Positions 1-11,273 of a DNA stretch of 64,000 nucleotides are shown here, piece by piece (the first letter of the stretch is position 1; every line of letters starts with the position of its first letter). The DNA is from Lathyrus oleraceus. Its lineage: Eukaryota; Streptophyta; Magnoliopsida; Fabales; Fabaceae. Position numbers and translations under genes: made by a program. Where the stretch lies: positions 241,641,994-241,705,993 of the forward strand of contig NC_066584.1 of the NCBI RefSeq assembly GCF_024323335.1, read 5' to 3'. Under the pieces are notes generated by a model. The model had not been told where the DNA came from. It did no database searches and saw nothing but the letters and a program-made list of their open reading frames with translations.

Positions 1-709
1 CCTGCAAAACAGTACATCATACATGCCCCAGGGGTTGCATGGACAAGATACGCTCAAGTGTCCTCAACATTCAAAATGATTTTCAAATGTTTTATCTTTC
101 TGCGCGTTATTGTTTAACCTTCATGTTTTTATATGCAATATTTATCAAAAATTCGGACGTTTTTGCAAACAAAACAGTAAAAATAAAAACAAGAGAGCAA
201 TTTATCTGAATAACGACTTTTATTGATTGAAAATGGGCCTGAAAAGGCGAATACATCGGGAAGCAATTCCTAGAAAGAGGTAATTGCGTACAAAAGGAAA
301 AAATCTATCCTAATGGCAATGTGAACACGGCATCCACTATTTCCCAATTCTGTTATAACTCACAGATCATCAGTTTCCTCCCAAGTTCCTTGCTTTCTGA
401 GAAGAATGACCGGACCGATCACATCTTTCGAGATGGCAGACGACGAAGCGCGATGAAGTACAGATAAACTCAGACTGTAGTCTTCGCTTTAATCCCTCTT
501 TTGGCTGGATCGCCCTTTCGGGTTTTCAATCCACCAGGATACCCATTTTTGCCTAAGCCGCCCTTGCGGGTTTTCGACTTACCGGGTGTACAAATTCTTT
601 TCATTCTTTTATCCCTAACTTTTGCCCGAACCTTTTCTTTCTGTTTTTGGTTCGCCGGGATGCCCTTTTTCGCCTCAACTCTTTTATTCTTTTTGTCCAG
701 CGGGTCAAT
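1..709 (-). other. 3' UTR of the Tat-lineage element (partial)
   Basis: This stretch lies downstream of the integrase stop and has no ORF I can support. It carries three short hairpins near pol (separate entry) and otherwise AT-rich sequence. No polypurine tract or 3' LTR is recognisable before the window edge, so the 3' UTR continues outside. Confidence 0.6.
506..654 (-). other. Array of three small hairpins just downstream of pol
   Basis: Three inverted repeats lie in a row. TGGAT (506-510) pairs with ATCCA (529-533); TAAG (554-557) with CTTA (578-581); CGAACC (627-632) with GGTTCG (649-654). The first two enclose a CCCTT(T/G)CGGG core followed by TTTTC, and two of the stems are preceded by TTTTGCC. 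The stems differ while the core stays alike. The Ogre at 29877-30025 has a matching array at the same place relative to its pol stop. Confidence 0.6.
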
Positions 710-3700
710 TTATGCGAAGTATTTTTTGACTACATTTGAGTTAACAGGGGACGGAAAATCTTCACCATCCATAGTTGTAAGCATCAAGGCTCCACCGGAG
801 AAAACCTTCTTCACAACATATGGACCTTCATAATTAGGAGTCCACTTGCCCCTGTTATCTGTACCGGGAGGAAGGATCCTCTTCAAAACTAGCTCACCAG
901 TTTGATAGCTTCGAGGATGCACTTTCTGATCAAAGGCTCTCTTCATCCTTCTCTGATACAACTGCCCATGGCACACTGCCGCTAGCCGTCTCTCTTCGAT
1001 AAGGCTCAACTCGTTAAACCTTGTTCGAATCCACTCGGCTTTGTCAAGCTTGACATCTAGCAAGACTCTCAGAGAAGGAATCTCCACTTCAACAGGTAGG
1101 ACAGCTTCCATACCATACACAAGGGAGTACGGGGTTGCCCCGGTCGACGTACGCACTGAGGTACGGTACCCATGCAAAGCGAAAGGCAGCATTTCATGCC
1201 AATCCTTGTACGTCACGACCATCTTCTGCACAATCTTCTTGATATTCTTGTTTGCCGCCTCTACAACACCATTCACCTTCGGTCTGTAAGGAGAAGAATT
1301 GTGATGTTCAATCTTGAAATCTCTGCAAAGCTCTTTCATCATCCTGTTATTGAGATTCGAACCATTGTTAGTGATAATTCTCTCAGGAACCCCATAACGA
1401 CAGATGATTTCTTTCTTGATGAACCGGGCAACCACTTGTTTGGTAACATTAGCATAAGAAGTTGCTTCCACCCACTTGGTGAAGTAGTCAATCGCAACCA
1501 AGATGAAGCGATGTCCATTAGAAGCAGTAGGCTCAACCTTCCCAATCATATCAATGCCCCACATGGCAAACGGCCAAGGCGAATTCATGACATTCAGAGG
1601 GCTTGGTGGTACATGCACCTTATCAGCATAGATCTGACATTTATGGCACTTCCGAGCATACTTGAAACAATCGGATTCCATAGTCATCCAGTAATAACCG
1701 GCTCTTAACAATTTCTTGGACATTGCATGACCACCAGCATGGGTACCAAACGAACCCTCGTGCACTTCCCGCATCAACATGTTTGCTTCGTGTCTATCCA
1801 CGCATCTGAGCAAGACCATGTCAAAGTTCCTCTTGTACAGCACATCATCCTGATTCAAATAAAAGCTTCCAGCTAGCCTTCTTAGGGTTTTCTTATCATT
1901 CTTCGACGCACCTTCAGGATACTCCTGGCTCTTGAGGAAGTTCTTGATGTCATAGTACCACGGTTTCTCATCACAACAGACTCTGCTGCAAACACATACG
2001 TAGGCCTCTCGAGTCGATTCACCGCAACATGTGGCACATGATTCCACCAATGAACTTTGATCATCGAAGACAAAGTAGCCAAGGCATCAGCCATCTGATT
2101 CTCATCCCGGGGGACATGATACAACTTCACCTTCTTGAAGAATGTCAGTATTCTTCTGGTGTAATCTCTATAAGGAATCAAATGTGGCTGATTAGTATTC
2201 CAATCTCCATTGACCTGATTGATCACTAGAGCAGAATCTCCATAAATGTCAAGTGTTTTGATCCTCAGATCGATGGCTTCTTCTATCCCCATGATACAAG
2301 CCTCATACTCAGCTTCATTGTTGGTCATGTCAAAAGTCAGTCTGGCAGAAAAAGGTATATGAGCACCTTTTGGATTGATAAGCACTGCACCAACACCGTT
2401 ACCATTCACATTCACAACCCCATCAAACATCAATGTCCACTTGTCATCAGGATCCGGTCCTTCCTCGACAAGAGGCTCTTCACAATCCTTCATCTTAAGA
2501 TACATGATGTCTTCATCAGGGAATTCAAACATCATCGGCTGATAATCCTCGATCGTTTGCTCAGCGAGGTAGTCTGACAAAATACTACCTTTGATGGCCT
2601 TTTGCGACGTGTACTGAATATCATATTCTATTAAAATCATCTGCCAACGGGAAACACGTCCGATGAGAGTCGGCTTCCCAAAGATATATTTTACTGGATC
2701 CATCTTAGAAATCAATAAGGTAGTATGGTTCAACATATACTGCCTCAGTCGGCGAGCAGCCCTGGCCAAAGCACAACAAGCTTTCTCGAGCTGTGAATAT
2801 TTGATTTCACAGTCGATAAACTTTTTGCTAAGGTAGTATATGGCATGCTCTTTTCGACCAGACTCGTCATGATGTCCCAATACACACCCCATCGAGTTCT
2901 CAGTCACTGACAGGTACATTATCAGCGGTCTCCCAGGAACTGGAGGAATAAGGATTGGAGGTTTCTGCAAGTACTCTTTTATCTTGTCAAAAGCCTTTTG
3001 ACAGTCGTCATTCCACCTGATTGCTTGATTATTTCTTAGCAACTTGAATATTGGTTCACACGTGGCAGTTAGGTGAGATACAAACCTTGCAATATAGTTC
3101 AATCTCCCTAAACACCCACGAACCTGCTTTTCTATTTTCGGTTCAGGCATTTCTTGAATAGCTTTGACTTTTGCTGGATCAACCTCAATCCCTTTCTCAC
3201 TGACAATGAAGCCTAACAGCTTCCCGGATCGCACCCCAAACGTACACTTGTTTGGATTCAGCCTCAGTTTGAACTTTCTCAGTCTGTCAAACAACTTCTG
3301 CAAATTAACCAGGTGCTCCTCTTCTGTCTGCGACTTCGCAATCATATCATCCACGTACACTTCAATCTCTTTGTGCATCATGTCATGAAAGAGAGTCGTC
3401 ATAGCCCTCTGATAGGTAGCACCGACATTCTTCAACCCAAATGGCATCACCTTATAGCAGAACGTGCCCCAAGGCGTAATGAATGTCGTCTTTTCCATGT
3501 CCTCTGGCGCCATCTTAATCTGATTATACCCAGAAAAACCATCCATGAAAGAGAAAACCGAGGATTGAGCTGTATTATCAACCAATACATCAATGTGAGG
3601 TAATGGGAAATCATCTTTCGGACTCGCTCTGTTAAAATCCCGGTAATCGACACACATTCTGACCTTACCGTCATTCTTCGGCACGGGAACAATGTTGGCA

Positions 3701-4183
3701 ACCCACGGGGGGTAAGTCGTCACTGACAAGAAACCCGCATCGAACTGCTTCTGAACCTCTTCCTTGATCTTAACAGCCATATCAGGACTCGTTCTCCGAA
3801 GTTTCTGCTTGACTGAAGGACACTCTTCTCTGAGAGGTAGTCTATGCACCACAATATCAGTATCCAACCCAGGCATATCTTGATACGACCAGGCGAATAT
3901 CTCCACATACTCTCTCAACATCTCAATCAACCTGCTCTTGACATTTGTCTTCAAAGCAGCCCCGATCTTAATATCTCTTCTGGCGTCCTCAGTACCAAGA
4001 TTAATAATCTCCAACTCCTCCTGATGAGGTTGGATGACCCTTTCCTCCTGCTTCAACAATCTGACCAATTCTTTAGGGAGTTCACAGTCTTCCTCACTCT
4101 CCTCTTCATCTTGGTAGATGGGATTATTGAAATCATACTGAGCCATAACAGAACTGTTCATAGTGGAGTCCGTAAGATCACTT
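710..4183 (-). pseudogene. pol: pol (reverse transcriptase, RNase H, integrase) of the Tat element, broken
   Basis: This exon starts right after the predicted intron and first reads open to 1882. The RT carries VRMCVDYRDFN (about 3640-3665) and the YVDD catalytic motif (about 3350). RNase H follows with FDG near 2430, then the AEYEA, GDSALV and MADALATL blocks. A one-base frameshift lies near 1978-1985, where the open frame moves to the one that starts at 2050 and ends at 710. The integrase has the HHCC zinc-binding region (about 1770-1625), the first catalytic Asp in GIDMIG (about 1555) and the catalytic Glu (1259-1261). The second catalytic Asp has become Asn (codon 1369-1367). Integration activity is therefore lost twice over. 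The known role of the family is reverse transcription and integration of the element's RNA and cDNA in virus-like particles and the nucleus. Confidence 0.93.
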
Positions 4184-4430
4184 CTGCATGTTTAATGCTT
4201 TGTTTTAGAAAAAGAGTTCAAGAAAGTCACAAAAAAAAACAAAAACATTGCCATTTTTATTTTTTTGAAAAAAATGAAAACAAAAATAGAAAGACAGGGA
4301 TCACAAAATTGTTTGCAAAACGTCCTTTATTAATGATATCATTGAAAACATGATGAGGCCCTACAATGAACCACTACGTCTTGGGCAGAACGTAGGGTTT
4401 TGTGCAAAATGAAAAACAAAAGAAAATTAC
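4184..4430 (-). other. Predicted intron between protease and RT of the Tat element
   Basis: On the minus strand a donor GTAATTTT begins at 4430, three bases into the codon run that ends gag-pro. An acceptor ATGCAG ends at 4184. Removing these 247 bases deletes the gag-pro stop codon and brings the reading frame exactly into phase with the pol frame. A same-phase intron occurs at the same place in the neighbouring Ogre (33527-33795). Introns at this position are known for Ogre elements, where only part of the RNA is spliced. The site is predicted, not shown. Confidence 0.75.
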
Positions 4431-7400
4431 CCTATTTGAAGAGTAACTTGGACCACATCTTCTGCTGTCCAGTTGTTGATCGACTCCCCTGGTGCACACG
4501 GGCGAACCCAGTTGTCCAGATCACAATCACTGTCACCATCTTCACTACTGGCCGCAAAGACGTCACCGTGATTCATCGACCCAGCGCTGGTAAAGGTACT
4601 CGGACCCGTCTGCATACCCTGATCCGCCTGCAGAGGTTGGTAGCCGATTCCGAATTTGTCTTCTTTCACGGGCAAGTCCACCATCTTGCCCCAGCCTTCA
4701 GCTTTACCAGAGTCGACAACCTCCTTGGCCTGCTTATACGATGCAATTGAGGCACTTGGCTTCTTCTGCTCAGCAAAAGCCACCCTCTTAAGAGCAACTG
4801 TCTCAAATGCCTGGCATAGGGTTTCATGTATCTCGCCATCCACCTCTACATATTTGAAAGAGGATAGGTGACTTACCATAATATCTTCCTCACCGCACAC
4901 GGTCACAATCTGACCGTTCCAGACATATTTCAACTTTTGGTGTAGAGTTGACGAAACTACCCCAGCTGCGTGAATCCAAGGACGTCCCAACAAACAACTA
5001 TAAGCTGGCTGGATGTCCATCACATAGAAGACAATGTCAAATACCTCCGGACCTATCTTCACTGGCAATGTGACTTTACCAAAAACAGATCGTTTGGATC
5101 CGTCAAATGCACGCACAATCAGGTCACTTGGAGTGAGGATGACTCCTTCCACATCAATCTTGCCCAAAGTCTTCTTAGGCAGCACAGTCAGAGAAGAGCC
5201 AGTGTCTACCAGCACATGTGACAACACTGCCCCCTTGCACTCCATGGTGATATGCAAGGCCTTGTTATGGTTACGTCCCTCAGGCGTTAAGTCCAAATCA
5301 GTGAACCCCAAACCATGCCTGGTACTCACATTGGCAATCACACCCTCCAGTTGGTTGACAGAAATCTCTTGAGGTACGTAAGCCAGATTCAGCATCTTCA
5401 ACAGGGCGTTACGATGAGCCTCAGAGCACAGAAGCAACGAGAGAATAGAAATTTTGGACGGAGTCTGATTCAGCTGATCTACAATCTTGTAGTCACTCTT
5501 CTTGATTATTTTCATAAACTCCTCCACTTCCTTCTCAAATGAACCCTCAGGCGCCTCCTTCTGAGCCGGTTCTTCATCGACCACTGCCTGTTTGCCTTTA
5601 GCCTTGGCAAGAGCCTCGGCATTGCTGTCCCTCAACGGTTGCGGAGCAAACAAGCGACCACTCCTGGTAAACCCTCCCGGTCCTCCAACATTGTCCACAA
5701 CTGGACTCACAACCACAGGAGTTCTAGCTGGCACACCAAAAGTCACAGGAGCCTGATTCATCGGCCTTGTCTGATTCTCAGCCCTTCGGTTGCTGCGATA
5801 AGCGTTGTCATATCTCCACGGCACAGCCCTACTATCACCAGCCCTTCTACCCGAAGCACTGACAGTAGTCGGAGTACTGACGATTACAGGAGCGGAAATA
5901 GCAATAGGAGTACCACTAGCTGTAGGCGCATTAACAACCCTCTGACTACGTTCCTCGGACGGTTTGAAGTAGATAGTGACGGTTGACACCATCCCATGAT
6001 CTCTAACAGCCCGACTGAACTGCAAACAGCCCTCGTCAATCAGATTCTGAACGCCAGCCCGTAACTGATCACAACCATTCTCTGATTCAGCACAGTCTAT
6101 ACAGACCTGGTCACAGCCCGGGTATACGCCCCCATTCAACAAACGGTCTTTTACCACAAACAAAGAAGTCTGAACATCCTCAACACTGACAACCACATCT
6201 TCAACTTCTCCCCCTTCCAGATTGTTCACTCTGTGTGCACCATGCGGAGGCATAGGGTTATTCACAACATTCGGCACAGGAGCAAAATTGATAGTTTTAG
6301 CGTCAATTAGGTCCTGGACTTTATGATGAAAAGCCCTGCAGTTCTCAATGTGGTTCCCCGGTGCACCAGAATGGAAATCACAACGTACGTTGGCATCATA
6401 CCCATGTGGTATTTTTGTCAACGGTGCCATGGTTCTCAACTCCACGAATCCCAATCTGAGCAACTCAGGTAGCAACTCAGCATAGGTCATCGGTAAAGGA
6501 TCAAAACGCCGATCAGGCATCCTCTGTCTCGGCTGATACGGACGTTGTTGTTGTTGTTGTTGTTGTGGCGGTGGTTGAACTCTTTGTTGTTGCTGTTGTT
6601 GACGAGGTTGAGGCGCCGGAATGGTTACAGCAGCAACCTGGCGATACTGATTTTTGTTTGTACTCCTTCGATGTTGCACAGCATTGGTTTCCCCCTCTCT
6701 CCGGCGAGGTGCCCCAGCAAATGGTTTCTTGGACGATGAGGAACCCACATCCTGAATCTTACCAGCTTTGATCGGGCTCTCTGTCCTCTCTCCGCAAATT
6801 ACGACATCTGAAAAACTACCGAATGGGCAACTTCCCATCCGGTCCATGAAAACACCCTGCAGTGTCCCAATGAACATATCAGTAAGTTCCCTCTCCAGCA
6901 TAGGGGGTTGTACTCTCGCAGCCAATTCACGCTACCTCTGGGCGTACTCCTTGAAGCTCTCTCCAGATTTTTGGCAAAGACTCTGCAGTTGAGTCCGGCT
7001 CGGCGCCATGTCCATGTTATGTTTATATTGCCTTAAGAAGGCCTCACCCAGATCTCTCCAGCAGCGGATAGAATCTCTCTTAAGCTCCATGTACCAATCC
7101 AAGGAAGCCCCAGACAAGCTATCCTGGAAGAAATACATCCGCATTTTCTCATCATCGGTGTAAGCAGAGATTTTCCGATAATAGGCCTGCACGTGGGTGC
7201 GAGGGCAGGAAGTACCGTTGTATTTATCAAATGAGGGCGCCTTGAATTTATAGGGAATCCTCAACCCTTCCACCAAACCCATGTTAGTCACATCAAACCC
7301 CAGGGAGTTCTGACATTCCATAGCCCTGATTTTCTCAGCAAGGGCATCAACTTTACGGTCCCTCTCTTCAACTCTTCCAACAACCTCATCATCTTCACTG

Positions 7401-7744
7401 AGCAAAGTGAACATGTCCTCTTGTCTGTCAACAAGCGGAGCAGGATGACGAATCGGAGCCCGGGTAGCTCTGGCATTAACAGTCTCTGCAGCAAGAGGCT
7501 GTCCGTTGATTCTGATCCCCCTCAGTTCATCCCCTACAGCGTAATCATTGACGGGAGCATCAGCAACATTCTCATGAACGGGCACACCCACTGGTGAAGC
7601 ACGGTTGGACGGCGGAATCACAGCTTCCTGTCTCTGGGCTAAGGCACGCAGCTCCTCTTGCCCCTGAACAACCCCTTACATAATCGTCATAAACTGGGCC
7701 ATGTTTGCCCTCATCTCATCCAATTCTGCTTGAACCTGGTCCAT
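4431..7744 (-). pseudogene. gag-pro: gag-protease of the Tat element, with two in-frame stops
   Basis: The first Met of the frame is at 7744; the frame is open slightly upstream but has no ATG there. The Gag domain lies at about residues 165-300. A Gln-rich stretch is encoded around 6540-6605. A CCHC-like zinc motif of the Tat type (CDFH...GNHIENC) lies near 6385-6340. The aspartic protease motif DTGSS is near 5200. Two stops interrupt the single frame: TAA at 7678-7676 and TAG at 6934-6932, the latter in the middle of the Gag domain. Otherwise the frame runs unbroken for about 1100 codons to the intron donor. Gag forms the particle and binds RNA, and the protease cuts the polyprotein. With these stops no full-length Gag would be made. 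Confidence 0.9.
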
Positions 7745-8802
7745 ATTCCTCTGATGATTAAGTCTGGTTGAGTAGCGGTGCGGTCGTTGATCAGCTATCC
7801 TGCCTGACACAGGAACCAGAGTGAGAAGTCACGAACAAGAACACCTGTTATGCAAAATGATATGTGTATGATACGTGTGATGCGTATGCAGGTTAACTTT
7901 TCTTTTTCTATGCATTATTTTTTTTTTTGAAAATAAACATGCTATGATGCAAATGATGGAGCCATGACTGGTCGGCTGAGTATCACGCGGCACGGGATCA
8001 AAGCTTCGGCCTGAATTCGGAACCGCAAAGTCATCTGAGACCCAAAATCATCTGAACCCATACTTCTGAACCACGTCACCATCTGAGCAAGCACCCTCAA
8101 ATTCAACCCAGGGATCCGAAATAAACGGAACCCTCTGATCAATACCAGGGTCAAACCTCCGGCGTCCAGAAATAAAGATCCATAAATCCGGCTTATGGTC
8201 ACCAACACAGCATCACTGGCAGAAATCTGTACTTGCAAGAATCAAACCCTCCCCTCACAGATGAATTCTAACAAGGTCATCCTAAGGCGGACAATAGTCT
8301 CGACAATCGGGCAAAGATACTCAACGGGTTTGCCCTTTCGGGTGTGCCGTTGTAGCTCTCTTAAGATCATCTAAACCAAAGATCCGGGAAAGAACGGTCA
8401 CCGAAGTCAATAGCTCAGATGAGATAATCCAACCTGAGTGGAATAACTCCAAACGGAAGGACTCTCTCAAATGAACCTCGTCTGGCTGTGGTATGTCACG
8501 TCGCAACAACATGCTGATACAGCAAGTGAGGAAACGTGAGACCACGCTAATCCTAGGTGTATACTCGGGCCTGAGTTTTAGCCCCACTCAGAACACCCAC
8601 CCCAAATCAGAGAAACCACCTCTACAGAAGACAGCACAATGATAGTATGATGCATGCAAACATTTATGCAAATATATACCCAACATAATAATCATAAATG
8701 CAATGAATGAAACAGCAAAAGCAACCAAACCTTATCCTAGAGAGCGCTAGGAGAGACTCGCTTAGGGAAGATGGACCAGCAAGAGGTCAACTTCTCAGAA
8801 TA
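7745..8802 (-). other. 5' leader of the Tat element
   Basis: This noncoding stretch lies between PBS and gag; Ogre has its ORF1 in this interval but here none is present. It holds a hairpin in which CAACGG (8322-8327) pairs with CCGTTG (8347-8352) around a TTTGCCCTTTCGGG core. That core is the same as in the hairpins downstream of pol in this element. Short open frames here look like chance. Confidence 0.6.
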
Positions 8803-8820
8803 TCCCCAGCAGAGTCGCCA
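8803..8820 (-). promoter_or_regulatory. Primer-binding site of the Tat element
   Basis: The minus strand reads TGGCGACTCTGCTGGGGA. This is identical to the PBS of both Ogre copies (12278-12295 and 39848-39865). Ogre PBSs are, to my knowledge, complementary to the 3' end of a tRNA-Arg. Confidence 0.85.
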
Positions 8821-9783
8821 GCTATCGCATTACGCGAAAAACCGGCAGGAGAAAACGAAAACAACAGAGCCGCCACCGTGCGTTATTTATCCCAAAGGAG
8901 GGAAAGGAAACGCTCGAAGTAAACCTGGAAAGAACATGGTCTCGCGACCAGAGATTGATGGGATCGGGAGTAGGTTATGCGAAGGGAAGGTATTAGCACC
9001 CCTATGCATCCGTCGTACTCGACGGGATCCACGCTCAGAAAGAATAGAAAGAAGGTTGCTAAAAGACTGCTCACAAACTGCACACACGCTGGAAACAAAC
9101 ACAGATGAAAGACGGAAGAAACGGGATACGGGGAATGTGCTCGCTAGGATATCGCATCCTATGCATACGTATCTTCTCTAACCATAGAAGAATCAGAGCA
9201 CTCGTAGCTCGACTGACGCACGCCAAACAAACACAAACACAGGAAACCGACTGCCAATCGCTGGACTTACGTCAGACTCCAACACAACGCAAACAAGACA
9301 CCGGAAACCGACTGCCAATCGCTGGACTTATGTCAGACTCCGAACAAACAACCACACACAGGAAACCGACTGCCAATCGCTGGACTTACGTCAGACTCCA
9401 ACAAACAAACAAGGCACAGGAAACCGACTGCCAATCGATGGGCTTATGTCAGACTCCAACAAACAAACAAGACACAGGAAACCGACTGCCAATCGCTGGA
9501 CTTATGTCAGACTCCAAGCAGAGAAACGCAAACAGAAGGGTCTCGATTGCAAGTAGGGCAAGAGAAAGGGAAAGTCTCCATCGTAACGAGGGCGAGAGAA
9601 AAGAATTAGTGTTAGTTGTTAGTCAAACTCGACAAGACATCGCATCTCGTGCCTACGTATCTCATCTGGACATGAGAATCAGAGTTGCCGTAGTTCGGCT
9701 AAACTATTCTTGTTGGTTTGTGTTTTTTAAGTGGACGACGTCACTACGCAATCTACCGGATGCTCAACCTTTGGAGACTTACA
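8821..9783 (-). repeat. 5' LTR of the Tat element (about 0.96 kb)
   Basis: The LTR is bounded by the PBS at 8820 and by a TGTAAG start at 9783. The usual CA end next to the PBS is not clear, so that border is approximate by up to about 20 bp. It contains five 58-60 bp tandem units (9242-9518). It also has two copies (9650-9703 and a decayed one at 9162-9216) of a two-block module that is also found in the Ogre LTRs. Without the second LTR the ends cannot be proven. Confidence 0.65.
9242..9518. repeat. Minisatellite: five 58-60 bp units in the Tat LTR
   Basis: Units begin near 9242, 9303, 9361, 9419 and 9478. Each contains CCGACTGCCAATCG, then GGACTTA, then GTCAGACTCC, followed by an A/C-rich spacer. 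The units are related to the degenerate repeats in the Ogre LTRs (13342-13600 and 40912-41170), which carry GGATGCCAATC and GGACTTATACCAATC. Confidence 0.9.
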
Positions 9784-9824
9784 GCATTTTTGATCATTAC
9801 AAAGAGAAAAGGGAAATAAACATC

Positions 9825-11273
9825 CTATGGATCCCTAGAAGCTCGGGATGCTGGAAGACGAGAAGTACACAGCTTCTTGATCTCTCTCTCATAGGCCGCT
9901 TCCATGTCTGCTTTCTCCTTTGCAAGTCGATCGTACCTCCTCTTCCAGAATTTGGAAGACTGAGGAAGCAGAGAGGTCCAAGTGTCGTTCGGATCGTCGA
10001 TCACTCGATGCTCGAGGAACTCAATCATAGCGTCCTTCTCCTTAAGCTGCTGAAGCAATTCTTCTCTTTCACGGATCCAAGCACGTGAAAGGTCTTCTTC
10101 TCTCAACTCCTCTACACGTTGGGTAGGGAGGGTTGAAGGCCCAGACACATCCAACGGTGTAGGTCTCGGGTGATCATATGGCATCAAGTACACGGCAGCT
10201 CTCTGTCTGACCCAAGAGGTGTATGGCTCCAAAGCAATGCAGTTCTTTGGACCCAACTCATTCCTACTCTTCTTGTGAATACTGCGCCAAGCACGGACAA
10301 ATCTGGCTTTCAGGCCTTGGGGATCTTTACCCTCCTGGAAGAACACACCTTCTAACAGAATGTTATGAGGTTTATCCTTTAGGGGGAACCCAAGCTGACG
10401 TCGTGCGAGAATGGGATTGTAGCTGATCCCACCACATGTGCCAAGAAGAGGCACATTAGGGAATTCACCACAATAGTCAATGATCTGGACGGTATCATAC
10501 ACGCGATCATACCAGGTGATATCATCATTAGTGAGAGACATAAGTCTCTGAGACCACCGTAGACATCCCTTGTTCTCCTTGAAAGCAACTGTCTGCGGCA
10601 AGTGCGAAATAAACCACTTGTATAGCAAAGGTAGACAACAGACAATAACTCCTCCACCCTTTGCGTTCCTCAGATGCAAAGAGACATAGGCATCGCCCAA
10701 CAAAGTCGGAACGGGATTAAGAACTGAGAAGATCCTAATGGCGTTCATGTCCACGAACTTGTCGAAGTTGGGGAATAACACTAATCCATAGATGAGCAGC
10801 ACAAACAAAGCCTCAAAGGCATCCTCACTCATGGCCTTCCCATAAAAGGTAGCTTGAGCAATGAGGAACTTGGAGGGAAAACCCTGAATTCCGCCTTTGG
10901 TAGTCAGATTAGCCCTAATCAAATCTTCATCTATGTACAACAAGTTGGCAATCTCTCGAGCAGTCGGAATACTCTCTAGGCCACTGAACGGCACTTGATC
11001 CAGAATCGGAATCCCATTGAGATGAGAATATTCCTCCAAGGTTGGCAATAGCTGGAAGTCCGGAAATGAGAAGCAATGATACAGAGGATCATAAAACTGG
11101 GCTAGAGTACTCATCAGCCCTTCGTCAACCTGAGTAGTCAACAGAGGCAGAAGCTTCCCATAGCGAGCTTTGAAACCCAAGGGATCTAATACATAAGATG
11201 TCAGATTCCTTAACTCTTTTACATCGGGCTGCCTAAAGCTGTACTTCTTCGTATGCCTTTTTGGTCTTTCCAT
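9825..11273 (-). CDS. Ogre ORF1 protein, 482 aa, intact
   Basis: The reading frame begins with ATG at 11273 (MERPKRHTKK...) and is open to 9825. ORF1 upstream of gag is the hallmark of Ogre elements, and its function is unknown. I recall the family as DUF7745, related in look to plant mobile-domain proteins, but no catalytic motif is evident. What can be seen: a basic N-terminus, a long mixed alpha-helical domain (about residues 10-360) with many aromatic and hydrophobic residues, then a charged C-terminal part (about 385-475) rich in Glu, Lys and Arg that looks like a coiled coil. No signal peptide or convincing membrane segment is seen. The other Ogre copy (37404-38852) has the same protein apart from a few substitutions and one stop codon. 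It lies on the same strand as gag and pol, so it is probably made from the same genomic RNA. Confidence 0.88.
   Translation of the reverse strand: MERPKRHTKKYSFRQPDVKELRNLTSYVLDPLGFKARYGKLLPLLTTQVDEGLMSTLAQFYDPLYHCFSFPDFQLLPTLEEYSHLNGIPILDQVPFSGLESIPTAREIANLLYIDEDLIRANLTTKGGIQGFPSKFLIAQATFYGKAMSEDAFEALFVLLIYGLVLFPNFDKFVDMNAIRIFSVLNPVPTLLGDAYVSLHLRNAKGGGVIVCCLPLLYKWFISHLPQTVAFKENKGCLRWSQRLMSLTNDDITWYDRVYDTVQIIDYCGEFPNVPLLGTCGGISYNPILARRQLGFPLKDKPHNILLEGVFFQEGKDPQGLKARFVRAWRSIHKKSRNELGPKNCIALEPYTSWVRQRAAVYLMPYDHPRPTPLDVSGPSTLPTQRVEELREEDLSRAWIREREELLQQLKEKDAMIEFLEHRVIDDPNDTWTSLLPQSSKFWKRRYDRLAKEKADMEAAYEREIKKLCTSRLPASRASRDP

Larger units (their letters stand above)
1..9783 (-). mobile_element. 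Tat-lineage Ty3/gypsy retrotransposon without ORF1 (3' end outside the window)
   Basis: Reading the minus strand, the parts are an LTR (9783-8821), a primer-binding site (8820-8803), a leader, gag-protease, a 247-bp intron, reverse transcriptase/RNase H/integrase, and a 3' UTR that leaves the window at base 1. Proteins and the PBS belong to the same Tat lineage as Ogre, but no ORF1 lies between PBS and gag. The protein is clearly diverged from the Ogre pol at 30064-33526 (roughly 70% by eye). The 5' end is placed at 9783 because the sequence there opens with TGTAAG, like the Ogre LTR, and because the match between the two Ogre copies stops at this point. Two in-frame stops, one frameshift and one catalytic substitution make this copy inactive. 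The 3' LTR is not visible, so the LTR length is not confirmed. Confidence 0.8.

Noticed and set aside
1882..2050. Two overlapping genes at the end of RT and start of integrase
   Set aside because: The overlap is a frameshift in one pol gene; the Ogre pol reads through the same place in one frame.
9242..9518. CRISPR-like regular repeats
   Set aside because: The spacers are not unique, the units are a 58-60 bp minisatellite in a plant LTR, and no cas genes are present.
9105..10088. 327-codon open frame on the plus strand
   Set aside because: It runs across the Tat LTR minisatellite and the breakpoint into antisense ORF1; the repeats keep it open by chance.
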